Assembly (NCBI GenBank): GCA_947568835.1
Contig: OX387610.1
Span: 1,614,501 to 1,678,500, forward strand
Length of the DNA: 64,000 nucleotides
Direction of reading: 5' to 3'
Source of the DNA: Protonemura montana
Taxonomy: Eukaryota > Arthropoda > Insecta > Plecoptera > Nemouridae
Below, in pieces: positions 47,205-58,428 of the stretch. Below the pieces are notes generated by a model that was not told the origin of the DNA, ran no database searches, and was given only the letters and a program-made list of their open reading frames with translations. Made by a program: the position numbers and the translations under genes. Numbering within the stretch: the first letter of the stretch is position 1; every line of letters starts with the position of its first letter.

Positions 47205-47400
47205 TAAACCAGTGATTTTTGCTAAAACCCAAACGCTTTTGGCATCATCATGCCCTTTATGAGAAACATTCGACAACGCTTCCCAATCAATCAATTCTGA
47301 CAGCTTACATGTTTCAGAGGTAAACATTGACTTTCAAATGTTTGAACAAGGGTCCATTACTACAACTTGATGCACTTGAGTTTTTGGGATACAGTTTAGT
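47205..47400 (+). repeat. right flank of the 118-bp array, copy 1
   Basis: AACGCTTCCCAATCAATCAA, TTCTGACAGCTTACATGTTT and CAGAGGTAAACATTGA match 62985-63040, and GAGTTTTTGGGATACA matches about 63090. Confidence 0.75.
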
Positions 47401-48790
47401 GTGATTGCCACGTAGTGAAGTGGATTGCAGCACCTGGGCCCAGGTTTACACGTGGGACGCTGGACGATTTATAAATGTGTTTTTTTTCTGTTGTTAATCG
47501 CGTGTTTTAAATAATCGTGTTTTTCATGAAATTATTTTCATATACATTTACACGTTCTTTTTTAATGTAAAAAAAGGCTTTAGTTGAAAATGTGGCCGCA
47601 AGAGTTGAGAGCCCTGGAATGGTTAAATTGAAGACAAAAAAATTATAGTATAAAATAAAAGTATTTCTTTAATTATAAATTTATTTCAAATATATTACTA
47701 CAATTATGTATAGTTTCGGAGTTCACTTCATATTCCCTTCTTTAACCACTTCTTAATGATTTCACATTTTGCATCTCTTTATCGTCTATAGGTACCTACC
47801 ACTAATTCCATTCCACTCTTCAACACTCTTCAACACTCTTCAACACTCTTCAACACTCTTCCACTCTTCCACTCTTCAACACTCTTCCACTCTTCAACAC
47901 TCTTCCACTCTTCTACAATCCCAATACCTTTTTTTCTTTATTTCTTTCCTGGCTTTCCTTATTTAAATTCACGTCCATATTTTCCTCTAAACTTTGCCTT
48001 CTCTAATCTATCTCCTATCTCTTCCCACGCATTCCACCTTCAAAAGAATTTGTACATATTTTAACATTTGTAGTTTGGAAAGATATAAGAGTGAGGTTGA
48101 CAGATTGAAACTCAAAAAATATCGTTAATAACTAAAAAAAAAAATTAAAATGTTTGGCTGATTTGATAAAAATTTTTCATTAAAATTTATTTTCAATCTT
48201 GAAAACAGTCATTGACTGTGAAGGAGTGTGATGACCCACGAATCGTGTATTTCTTTACTGTTAAGAATATCGCAATGACTCGTAAGATTTGTGAATTGAC
48301 CACATTTTCGCTGCCTTTGCAAACATTTTCCTTTCAAAACTCACATTTCTGGCGCGCAATTCGCAAGGCAATTTCGCTCATTGGGTCGCTCGTGCCAAGC
48401 CATCTCTGTGATGTTTCAGAGAGTAATTAACGCCCCCCCCCACCCCCCTCCACCACCACAACGTCCACGTCAGCCCAACCCCTTGGCTGTGATGACCACG
48501 TTTTACTGTTGAGATGGTCATTTATTCCCGGGTCCACCACAAACGAATCTGTGTGAGTGCTTTCAACCGTTCATCAACATGATAGTGCGTCGCGAAGTTG
48601 CGTTTTCGTCAAGAAATTAGCGAGCCACCAACCGGAAGACAGATAAGGAACCAAGGTGTGGCCGTGGTGGCGAGTTAATGAATTGGTTTCAACTTTGAAA
48701 AACGTCTGTTCACCTGTTTTCCGCATTTAGGCTAGGATGGAATTTCGAGTGTGAAATTATTTGTTAATACTGACGGTATGTAAGTCGGTT
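47401..48790. other. no gene recognised
   Basis: Contains the 10-bp satellite below and a C-rich tract at 48433-48452. Confidence 0.45.
47815..47912 (+). repeat. 10-bp microsatellite
   Basis: Alternates CAACACTCTT and CCACTCTT units. Confidence 0.9.
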
Positions 48791-48975
48791 CTGCTGAACA
48801 AACGAGCCGGCAATACGTGGCAACGATGGCGCTTACGGTTTATCTTTATCAATTATTAAGGTTAGCATTAATACAGATTAATTGAGTGTATACCAGTCTC
48901 AAATGCGAGTAATCTGCGAGAAATAATTTAATTTAATTTCCGAACACTCGAAATGATGGTGACTCCGTCTCTGAG
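48791..48975 (+). mobile_element. 60-bp-repeat element, short copy F
   Basis: A deleted unit (CTGAACAAACGAGCCGGC, GATGGCGCTTACGG) is joined to a diverged right arm (CAGTCTCAAATGCGAGTAAT, GGTGACTCCGTC). Confidence 0.75.
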
Positions 48976-50446
48976 CCGTGGGAAAGAGCAGCAACAATGC
49001 AGAAACTGAGCAATGTAACTCTCTCCCACAAAAACTTCTGGAAAAAACTTCTGGAATCCAATTTAAAAAGTACATGTTTCCTATACTCAAGCACAGGAAA
49101 AGATCCGGCCAGTTGAAAAGTTTGTTAGTGCTTGTAAAATTTTTTTTATCATTTATCTCGGGGCTGTTTACATAAGAATTAACAAAAAAATATGGTTTAA
49201 TTAACACGAAGGGTACATTTCAGTAGACAGGCTTTTATTTTAAGAGGTAATTAAAACCATTTCACCCCAAAACCCACGCTTGATTAAAACTGGAGCTTGG
49301 AAAACATCTCTTCGCGGAATCTGCTACATGAAAGATCCGGAATCACGTGCACGGACATATTTGCCGGTCCTCCGTTATTATTTCAACCACCCGACTTCCG
49401 ACTGCAGTCCGTCCAATGCCATACCAAACGACATCAGGAAAACGAATCTCCCTAAAAGCAGCCGCCGTCCGCTTTTCAAAGCGACATTTCCATTCAGTTA
49501 AGAACGAAATGAAAATTTTGCTGAGGACATCTGGGCTAAAAGAGACGACCTGGTACTACAAAACATGTATTGTTCCCGAATGGCAGGTCGACATCGCTTG
49601 GCTGACTAATTCAGCTTTGTGCCCCGGAGAAGTCAAAGGCAAAGCTCGGGACTTTCAGGAGTCTTTGCGCCTGAGCTCGCCGCAATTCGCGGGCGAAACC
49701 TATTGGAGTTTAATTCGTTGTGTGCCCGGCTCATGCATTGCTAATTAAGTTGAAGCCGTTGGGTGTTTTAAAATGCGGACTGGCATGCCCATATGGGGAT
49801 CGCAAAAAAAATAACAAATAAAGCTAAAAACCACAGAATTTTGATTCGTGGATTGCTATACTATAAAAAGTCTGCGAATCATGTTTACCAGTTCAGCTAG
49901 CTGAATATGTTTTAATGCGATCATCTTTGATTGAATTTGCGTTCGCCAGGTTCGTTCGTGTCGAGAGCTTGTGGGTTGATTTCATTAAAGGTTGGGAGTT
50001 TCAATTTGGAAGGATGGCATTTGCAGCGCGTGGTTTCGTGTTGCATTATCGCTACAGTGCTTGCAATTTGAGGCTGCGAATTAAATTGCATTTTTTAATT
50101 TTGTGTTGGTGCACTTTTAATTTTGGTTTAATAAGAGTGCTCTGATTAAAATCACGTGGTAAACTAATTATGAATGCACATGAGAACTTTACAGTATTTC
50201 CTCTATTAAAACCACAAACTTCGCAGCTTTAACCCGCGAGAACACTGATCATGTCGGACATTTTAACTGACTGGCCGCAACTAGACCACTCTCAGATTTC
50301 AATGTTCATTAAATGATGAAGGCACTTGTTTTAGACAAATTACTCTGCAAGAATGCTTCAAAATTGTCGGCTTAAATCGAAATATATTATACTAGTGGGT
50401 CATAAATGTGAATAAATTTCCTAGAAATCTACAAAAAGAAATAACC
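48976..50446. other. no gene recognised
   Basis: Overlapping plus-strand frames at 49280-49748 reach 133 codons but show no known domain or consistent splice sites. Confidence 0.4.
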
Positions 50447-51419
50447 AGAACGGTTTGGCGAGTTGGAAACACCGGTTCTCATTAGATCACCGTAAATAAG
50501 CAACACTGCACCAGGTCGGGTACTGGATGGGTAACCATCATACACATGACCAGTTCTGTTCGGGAGAGAGGTTGGAGGGATGAAAGTTAAGCAACACTGC
50601 GCTGAGTCAGGTATTGGATGGGTGACCATCATACACATAACCAGTTCTGTTCGGGAGAGAGGTTGGAGGGATGAAAGTTAAGCAACACTGCACTAGGTCA
50701 GGTATTGGATGGGTGACCATCATACACATGACCAGTTCTGTTCGGGAGAGAGGTTGGAGGGATGAAAGTTAAGCAACACTGCACTAGGTCAGGTATTGGA
50801 TGGGTGACCATCATACACATGACCAGTTCTGTTCGGGAGAGAGGTTGGAGGGATGAAAGTTAAGCAACACTGCGCTGGGTCAGGTATTGGATGGGTGACC
50901 ATCATACACATGACTAGTTCTGTTCGGGAGAGAGGTTGGAGGGATGAAAGTTAAGCAACACTGCGCTGGGTCAGGTATTGGATGGGTGACCATCATACAC
51001 ATGACTAGTTCTGTTCGGGAGAGAGGTTGGAGGGATGAAAGTTAAGCAACACTGCGCTGGGTCAGGTATTGGATGGGTGACCATCATACACATGACTAGT
51101 TCTGTTCGGGAGAGAGGTTGGAGGGATGAAAGTTAGTACAGCAACTTCACTCGCCTTGCTTATCAACCTCTCGACAGCATGGATTTGTGGAGGAATCCTG
51201 TTGTTCGCGTTGTACCGTCCTTCGGAAGGGACGTTAAGCCGGTGGTCCCCTTGGTCTTCGACAGGAGTAGGCTACGTGGGTGTCTCCTCCTCACTTCTAG
51301 GCTAGCTTAAGTTATATATCATCGTCCTCATCATCATCCACTTAATCACCGACGTCATTAGACTAGTGCCGCCAGGCCCGTTTAAAATCGATGCGTCGTT
51401 AAACCCCACAAATCATCAT
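50447..51419 (+). mobile_element. 5S-derived SINE, complete, seven modules
   Basis: The head (CGGTTTGGCGAGTTGGAAAC), seven modules, body (TTCGGAAGGGACGTTAAGCC) and tail (GATGCGTCGTTAAACCCCAC) are all present. This is the longest copy complete from head to tail. Later modules share ATGACTAGTTCTG, pointing to recent local duplication. Confidence 0.92.
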
Positions 51420-52317
51420 TACATACCGAAAGAAAAGATAAAAAAAGAAAAAATGAAAAAAAGTACAAAAAATTGTCAGTAACTGCAGCTATTTGCAGAA
51501 TTTTTAAGTCTTTTGTAGAAGTAGCACGCCGGACGGAAAACAATCAGAAGCATTCTTGTTGCAGAATGTGTCACGATGTCGTCATTAGTAACGGGTGAAG
51601 GAACAAAAGTTGCTGGAAAAGAGCAATTCCTTTCATCTTGAATCAATTTCTCAACAGTTGAAAAGTCAAAACACTAGCAATGCGGCTCGCAAGGGGTTTT
51701 GTACCTACTCACCGTGCATGTAGAAATGAGGTTATGTCGCCTGCCGCAGTCACCGCCGTGAACCACCACAATCCTGTTCTCAAAGCTGAAGCCGATTGCT
51801 TCCAGGGAAAACATTTCCAGTGAGAATTAACGAGCAAAATGTTTCAAGCGATATCAAGCGTTTTCTGCGTTCGTTATTTCACTGGGGCCGCCATTTTGTG
51901 TTAGGCGTAGCACACGCGCGACACGAGATGGCCGTGGGAAGATCAAACGGCCGAAAGAAATGTGACGCGTTTCTTTTGTTCTCTCTGAAAAGAAAAAAAT
52001 TGCAATTATAATATTGTGTTTTTTTTTTCGAGCAAAAGAAATGGCACGTACTTTTTTATTTTATTTTTGTTTTTCCGTCGTGACGTTGTTTGATGCAGAG
52101 CCGGGTTTGTCATGCGTTATTGCCCCAACCAATTAAAAGTATAATTTCAATTTGTTATTTTATGCAAACATTTTTACCTTTTGTTTTCTTTGTTATTCTG
52201 TTCACCTGCTTGTGTTTCTGTACGAGAACGTGTTGTTTGAGACGACAGCCAAATGTTAAATGCATTCCACGCGCAAAGAATGCCGTAGCTCTACGGTATA
52301 AATAGCTGAAATGTTAT
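51420..52317. other. no gene recognised
   Basis: A CpG-containing stretch at 51885-51960 has a YY1-like GCCGCCATTTTG and could be promoter-like. No gene follows convincingly. Confidence 0.4.
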
Positions 52318-53488
52318 CACGTGGTAACGGTAGGTGCCATCCGATGGCGCTTGCTGCTGAGCAAACGAGGCTGGCAACACGTGGTAATGGTAGGTGCCAC
52401 CCGATGGCGCTTGCTGCTGAGCAAACGAGGCCGGCAACACGTGGTAACGGTAGGTGACACCCGATGGCGCTTGCTGCTAAGCAAACGAGGCCGGCAACAC
52501 GTGGTAACGGTAGGTGCCACTAGATGGCGCTTGCTGCTGAGTAAACGAGGCCGGCAACACGTGGTAACGGTAGGTGACACCCGATGGCGCTTGCTGCTAA
52601 GCAAACGAGGCCGGCAACACGCGGTAACGGTAGGTGACACCCGATGGCGCTTGCTGCTAAGCAAACGAGGCCGGCAACACGTGGTAACGGTAGGTGCCAC
52701 CCGATGGCGCTTGCTGCTGAGCAAACGAGGCCGGCAATGCGTGGTGACGGTAGGTGCCACCCGATGGCGCTTGCTGCTGAGCAAACGAGGCTGGCAACAG
52801 GTGGTAACGGTAGGTGCCACACGATGGCGCTTGCTGCTGAGCAAACGAGGCCGGCAACACGTGGTAACGGTAGGTGCCACCCGATGGCGCTTGCTGCTGA
52901 GCAAACGAGGCCGGCAACACGTGGTAACGGTAGGTGCCACCCGATGGCGCTTGCTGCTGAGCAAACGAGGCCGGCAACACGTGGTAACGGTAGGTGCCAC
53001 CCGATGGCGCTTGCTGCTGAGCAAACGAGGCCGGCAATGCGTGGTAACGGTAGGTGCCACCCGATGGCGCTTGCTGCTGAGCAAACGAGGCCGGCAACAC
53101 GCGGTAACGGTAGGTGCCACCCGATGGCGCTTGCTGCTGAGCAAACGAGGCCGGCAACACGTGGTAACGGTAGGTGCCACCCGATGGCGCTTGTTGCCGT
53201 CTTTTTTAACAAACCCCTACAATTCAATAATTACGACTCAAAATATCGCGATACATGTTTATCAATCGTTGAGGTTAGCATTAATAAAGATTAATTGAGT
53301 GTAAACCAGTCTCAAATGCAAGTCATCTGCGAGAAATAACGAAATGAAATTTATTAACACTCGAAACTACGGTGGCTCTACCTGGCGGCATCCTACATTT
53401 TTGTCGCGGTAAAGTGCAGTTTGCAATAAAGTTAGTTTGTAAATGGCTTATCACTAGCACTGGGACTCTGACTTTCAATAAATTCAAT
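52318..53488 (+). mobile_element. 60-bp-repeat TIR element, copy G (15 units), largest array
   Basis: About 14.75 units fill 52318-53203. The right arm follows (TTTATCAATCGTTGAGGTTA, CTCTACCTGGCGGCATCC) and then the terminal repeat at 53456-53488 (AGCACTGGGACTCTGAC, AATAAATTCAAT). That terminus is the complement of the left end of copy B. The left end is cut inside a unit. One unit has a CTCF-core match at 52517-52530. Confidence 0.87.
52517..52530 (+). promoter_or_regulatory. exact match to the CTCF core consensus in a 60-bp unit
   Basis: CCACTAGATGGCGC fits CCASYAGRKGGCR throughout. Normal units read CCACCCGATGGCGC, one mismatch. Function is inferred from the motif only. Confidence 0.35.
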
Positions 53489-53951
53489 GCTTCTTACAAA
53501 AATAACCTTAAAACACTGAATTACAAATAAGTAATTCAAGCACATGTGGCATATGTGTTACTTATTCTATTGTTTAAAATGTACAATTTGGCAGTTTTTT
53601 TTTGCTTTAAAACGAGCGTGTGGTTTCCGCTCCTAGAAGCTCTCCGGACTCTGGCTTGAAATTAATTACCCTGGTGGCAGTGGTGTGGTAAAACATTGAT
53701 TAAAGTCTGAGTCTTGAGGGACAATTCATCTTAATAAAGCAATCCGCAACAACAACAACAAAAACACCCGAATAATTATTTGTTAGCACAGAGAAAACAA
53801 TGTGCGGTCAGGAGGTTACTTAAAGCTAGCGATGAGAAAATAATAACACAAATAATCTAACAGATTAAATGTTATTAAATAAGTTCTATCATGATTTTAA
53901 GACTCATGTCTATTTGATCTAACCTCAGCACTAGTTTTGACAACAACTATG
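53489..53951. other. no gene recognised
   Basis: Intergenic; contains AAGACTCATGTCTATTTGAT (53899-53918), the reverse of the R1-associated motif. Confidence 0.45.
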
Positions 53952-54066
53952 TATAATGGGTTTTGAATGCTAAGTGAAGAAAAACTTAATTTCCCAACGT
54001 TTTGTAACTTGTACCTGTTACTTTATCAAGGACTGCTTTAACCCTTGAAAAAGTAACAAAAACAAG
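53952..54066 (+). repeat. dispersed repeat family R1, copy 3
   Basis: GGGTTTTGAATGCTAAGTGA, CCAACGTTTTGTAACTTGTA and CCTGTTACTTTATCAAGG match copy 2. It ends at the start of the 41-bp array. Confidence 0.7.
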
Positions 54067-54072
54067 TTACTA

Positions 54073-54892
54073 CAGCCAGCTGATTTCAAATAACCTGGAT
54101 AGAGCATAGGATCCAGCCAGCTGATCTCAAATAACCTGGATAGAGCATAGGATCCAGTCAGCTGATCTCAAATAACCTGGATAGAGCATAGGATCCAGCC
54201 AGCTGATCTCAAATAACATGGATAGAGCATAGGATCCAGCCAGCTGATCTCAAATAACCTGGATAGAGCATAGGATCCAGCCAGCTGATCTCAAATAACC
54301 TGGATAAAGCATAGGATCCAGCCAGCTGATCTCAATTAACCTGGATAGAGCATAGGATCCAGCCAGCTGATCTCAAATAACCTGGATAGAACATAGGATC
54401 CAGCCAGCTGATCTTAAATAACCTGGATAGAGCATAGGATCCAGCCAGCTGATCTCAATTAACCTGGATAGAGCATAGGATCCAGCCAGCTGATCTCAAA
54501 TAACCTGGATAGAGCATAGGATCCAGTCAGCTGATCTCAAATAACCTGGATAGAGCATAGGATCCAGCCAGCTGATCTCAAATAACCTGGATAGAACATA
54601 GGATCCAGCCAGCTGATCTTAAATAACCTGGATAGAGCATAGGATCCAGCCAGCTGATCTCAAATAACCTGAATAGAGCATAGGATCCAGTCAGCTGATC
54701 TCAAATAACCTGGATAGAACATAGGATCCAGCCAGCTGATCACAAATAACCTGGATAGAGCATAGGATCCAGTCAGCTGATCTCAAATAACGTGGATAGA
54801 GCATAGGATCCAGCCAGCTGATCTCAAATAACCTGGATAGAGCATAGGATCCAGCCAGCTGATCTCAATTAACCTGGATAGAGCATAGGATC
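54073..54892 (+). repeat. 41-bp minisatellite, 20 units
   Basis: The unit is CAGCCAGCTGATCTCAAATA plus ACCTGGATAGAGCATAGGATC. Variants (CAATTAACC, CAGTCAGCTG, TAGAACATAG) recur in blocks. Confidence 0.95.
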
Positions 54893-55342
54893 TTACTGAA
54901 GTAAGACAATCCATTATGCAAGTCAAAGGTTAAGTAAAATAAACGAACGAATTAAAAAAGTGCAGACCTGAAAGCGAGATCAGAAATCTTCATGAGGGCG
55001 GCGGTGTTCCTTAATTAACAGAAAGTCTTGTCAGATATTGTAACCACTCTGTAACATATAATCGTGTTCCAAATGTTCCTCGCTTTACCGCTGCGTTCGG
55101 CGAGTAATTGTCGAAGAGAACGAAAACTAAGCTTTATGTGCGCCCGAGCCGTATCACAGGTAAACATTTGAAATTACCCGCCGTCACGCGCTATTTTTTT
55201 AATAATAATTATACCGACACGAGTGGCAAACCTGTGCGTCGTTAGTCTTGTTAATTGTCGAGCAGTTGTTGAACATGGAGGTGTATGATCTTTTAGAGAG
55301 ACGCGTCTGAGTGTTGGTGGAACCAAATGTAGATTTTCATTA
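54893..55342. other. no gene recognised
   Basis: Nothing identified. Confidence 0.45.
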
Positions 55343-55751
55343 GATTGATGATTATTTGAGTTTAATGACGCACTGTTTTGATAACAGGTCCTATGGCACT
55401 GGTCTTATGGCGTCGGTGAATTAGTGGATGATGAGGATGAATCTAACGTAACCTAAAAAGAGATGAGAAGGAACCCGTTGCCGGCACGTAGCCTACTTCT
55501 GACGAAGACCAAAGGGACCACAGGCTTAACGTCCCTTCCGAAGGGCGGCACAACGCGAACAACAGGATTCCTCCACAAATCCATGCTGTCGAGAGGTTGA
55601 TAAGCAAGGCGAGTGAAGTTGTTGTGCTAGCTTTCATCCTTCCAGCCTCTCTCCCAAACAGAACAGGTCATGTGTATGATGGTCACCCATCCAATACCTG
55701 ACCCAGCGCAGTGTTGTCTAACTTCGGTGGTCTCATGAGGACCGGTGTTTA
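55343..55751 (-). mobile_element. 5S-derived SINE, single module, joined to a 60-bp element
   Basis: The ATCA-type tail (TAGATTGATGATTATTTGAG in plus orientation), body and one 5S module are present. The head breaks at GACCGGTGTTTA, where a 60-bp element begins. Confidence 0.88.
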
Positions 55752-55756
55752 TGCTT

Positions 55757-55990
55757 TCTACCCGATGGCGCTTGCTGCCGTCTTTTTTAACAAACCTTAA
55801 CAATTAAATAATTACGTCTCAAAATATCGCGATACATGTTTATCAATCGTTGAGGTTAGCATTAATACAGATTAATTGAGTGTAAACCAGTCTCAAATGC
55901 GAGTAATCTGCGAGAAATAACGAAATGAAACTTCAACACTCGAAACGACGGTGACTCCACCTGGCGGCATCCTACATTTTTGTCGCGGTA
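55757..55990 (+). mobile_element. 60-bp-repeat element, copy H (part unit plus right arm)
   Basis: The last half unit (CCCGATGGCGCTTGCTGCCG) and a well conserved right arm to GGCGGCATCCTACATTTTTG and GTCGCGGTAATGCAG are present. The terminal repeat is missing. Confidence 0.82.
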
Positions 55991-56261
55991 ATGCAGTCAT
56001 TAACGGCCATTATTTTTGCGAATACTCAGCCTAACTATTGCAGGTAGATCGCATCTACATAGATAGTTAAACTTTTGATTAATGCCTAACATAACTTCCG
56101 TGTAACATACCAGTCATTAAATGGCTCGGTCATCTCCTCTGTAACGAATACATCTCTATAAGTATTTGGAAGACATTTGCAGAACAACACTCGCTACATT
56201 CGTCTCGACGCTAGCATGCACCCCACCAATAGCACGCGTACATCTTTATTTAATGCGTGTA
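55991..56261. other. no gene recognised
   Basis: Short interval; nothing identified. Confidence 0.4.
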
Positions 56262-56377
56262 CTTAACCTTTAAATGAATAGCCAGCTCACGTTATACTAG
56301 CATTTCAGTTCAGTTTCAACCGTTTTTCTTCACAACAGAAAGCATCTACAAAATAATTATTTGCTCAACGTTCAGGC
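56262..56377 (+). repeat. direct repeat to the left of the 26-bp array
   Basis: AAATGAATAGCCAGCTCAC, CAACCGTTTTTCTTCACAAC and AAAGCATCTACAAAATAATT are related, in the same orientation, to 58290-58428. Confidence 0.65.
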
Positions 56378-56408
56378 TGTTGTATCAGGTGCTTAAGTTG
56401 TTAATTTA

Positions 56409-57833
56409 AGTGGAAGCTTATTTAGGTCTCTTGGAGTGGAAGCTTACTCAGGTCTATTGGAGTGGGAGCTTACTCAGGTCTATTGGAGTGGGAGCTTACT
56501 CAGGTCTATTGGAGTGGAAGCTTACTCAGGTCTATTGGAGTGGGAGCTTACTCAGGTCTATTGGAGTGGGAGTTTACTCAGGTCTATTGGAGTGGGAGCT
56601 TACTCAGGTCTATTGGAGTGGGAGCTTACTCAGGTCTATTGGAGTGGAAGCTTACTCAGGTCTATTGGAGTGGAAGCTTACTCAGGTCTATTGGAGTGGG
56701 AGCTTACTCGGGTCTATTGGAGTGGGAGCTTACTCGGGTCTATTGGAGTGGCAGCTTACTCAGGTCTATTGGAGTGGGAGCTTACTCGGGTCTATTGGAG
56801 TGGGAGCTTACTCAGGTCTATTGGAGTGGGAGTTTACTCAGGTCTATTGGAGTGGAAGCTTACTCAGGTCTATTGGAGTGGGAGCTTACTCAGGTCTATT
56901 GGAGTGGGAGCTTACTCAGGTCTATTGGAGTGGGAGCTTACTCAGGTCTATTGGATTGGGAGCTTACTCAGGTCTATTGGAGTGGAAGCTTACTCAGGTC
57001 TATTGGAGTGGGAGCTTACTCGGGTCTATTGGAGTGGGAGCTTACTCGGGTCTATTGGAGTGGAAGCTTACTCAGGTCTATTGGAGTGGGAGCTTACTCG
57101 GGTCTATTGGAGTGGGAGCTTACTCGGGTCTATTGGAGTGGAAGCTTACTCAGGTCTATTGGAGTGGGAGCTTACTCGGGTCTATTGGAGTGGGAGCTTA
57201 CTCGGGTCTATTGGAGTGGAAGCTTACTCAGGTCTATTGGAGTGGGAGCTTACTCAGGTCTATTGGAGTGGGAGCTTACTCAGGTCTATTGGAGTGGAAG
57301 CTTACTCAGGTCTATTGGAGTGGGAGCTTACTCAGGTCTATTGGAGTGGGAGCTTACTCAGGTCTATTGGAGTGGGAGCTTACTCAGGTCTATTGGAGTG
57401 GGAGCTTACTCAGGTCTATTGGAGTGGGAGCTTACTCAGGTCTATTGGAGTGGAAGCTTACTCAAGTCTTATGAAGTGGGAGCTTACTCAGGTCTATTGG
57501 AGTGGGAGCTTACTCAAGTCTTATGAAGTGGGAGCTTACTCAGGTCTTATGAAGTGGGAGCTTACTCAGGTCTATTGGAGTGGGAGCTTACTCAAGTCTT
57601 ATGAAGTGGGAGCTTACTCAGGTCTATTGGAGTGGGAGCTTACTCAGGTCTATTGGAGTGGGAGTTTACTCAGGTCTATTGGAGCGGGAGCTTACTCAGG
57701 TCTATTGGAGTGGGAGCTTACTCAGGTCTATTGGAGTGGGAGCTTACTCAGGTCTATTGGAGTGGGAGCTTACTCAGGTCTATTGGAGTGGGAGCTTACT
57801 CAGGTCTATTGGAGTGGGAGCTTACTCAGGTCT
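56409..57833 (+). repeat. 26-bp minisatellite, about 55 units
   Basis: Same unit as at 32635. Sub-blocks include a 78-bp, three-unit higher-order repeat (two CTCGGGTC units, one GGAAGC unit) near 57000-57230, and CAAGTCTTATGAAGTGGG variants at 57465-57610. It reads open for up to 505 codons, as expected from the unit, so no gene is called. Confidence 0.95.
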
Positions 57834-57985
57834 ATATCTAGGCTTACTGAACTAATCGGTCAAACCACTTGTCCGATCGCGACGAAACAAAAACTAGGCG
57901 ACTCATCACACTATTGCCAACAGATTGACGCTTTTCAAAATCAAAAATATTAATTAGTCTTATAGTTACACGCGTTGTAAAAGAG
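57834..57985 (+). repeat. conserved right flank of the 26-bp array, copy 2
   Basis: Nearly identical to 33384-33540, including CTGAACTAATCGGTCAAACC and CAACAGATTGACGCTTTTCA. Confidence 0.85.
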
Positions 57986-58289
57986 CCTGTTCAAGGCGTT
58001 TTTTCGGTGTTTTTCAGAAACAAAAATTGTTGTGGATACAAAATGTCTTCAATCTTTTAACACTACCAAACAACATAAAAAAAAACAAGAGTCAATTATT
58101 TTGAAAAAAATAACTCTTTTCGTTGTCGCATCAAGTGAAACAATTTGCCGGAAAATTTGCGCTTGAAAAATAGATTTTTAGTTGATTTAACAGTTCTTAC
58201 TTACCGCAAATAAATAATACAAAATATGATACCGTATCCAAGTTCCAAGATCCCCCAGGAAAAGACGACGGAGGCGAAACAACCCTCGT

Positions 58290-58428
58290 TAACCTCTTAA
58301 TGAATAGCAAGCTCACAAACGCCATTATTCCAGTGAAAGTCTAACCGTTTGTCTTCACAACTGGAGCGTTTTTCCTGCTCGGCAGTGGAAAGCATCTATA
58401 AAAGAGTTATTTGCCCAACGTTAAGTAA
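58290..58428 (+). repeat. direct repeat to the right of the 26-bp array
   Basis: TTAATGAATAGCAAGCTCAC, CTAACCGTTTGTCTTCACAA and GAAAGCATCTATAAAAGAGT parallel 56262-56377, with a small insertion. Confidence 0.65.

Noticed and set aside
52317..53298. Open frames of up to 325 codons across the 60-bp array on both strands
   Set aside because: They follow from a stop-free unit that is a multiple of three; frames on both strands are equally open and consist only of 20-residue repeats.
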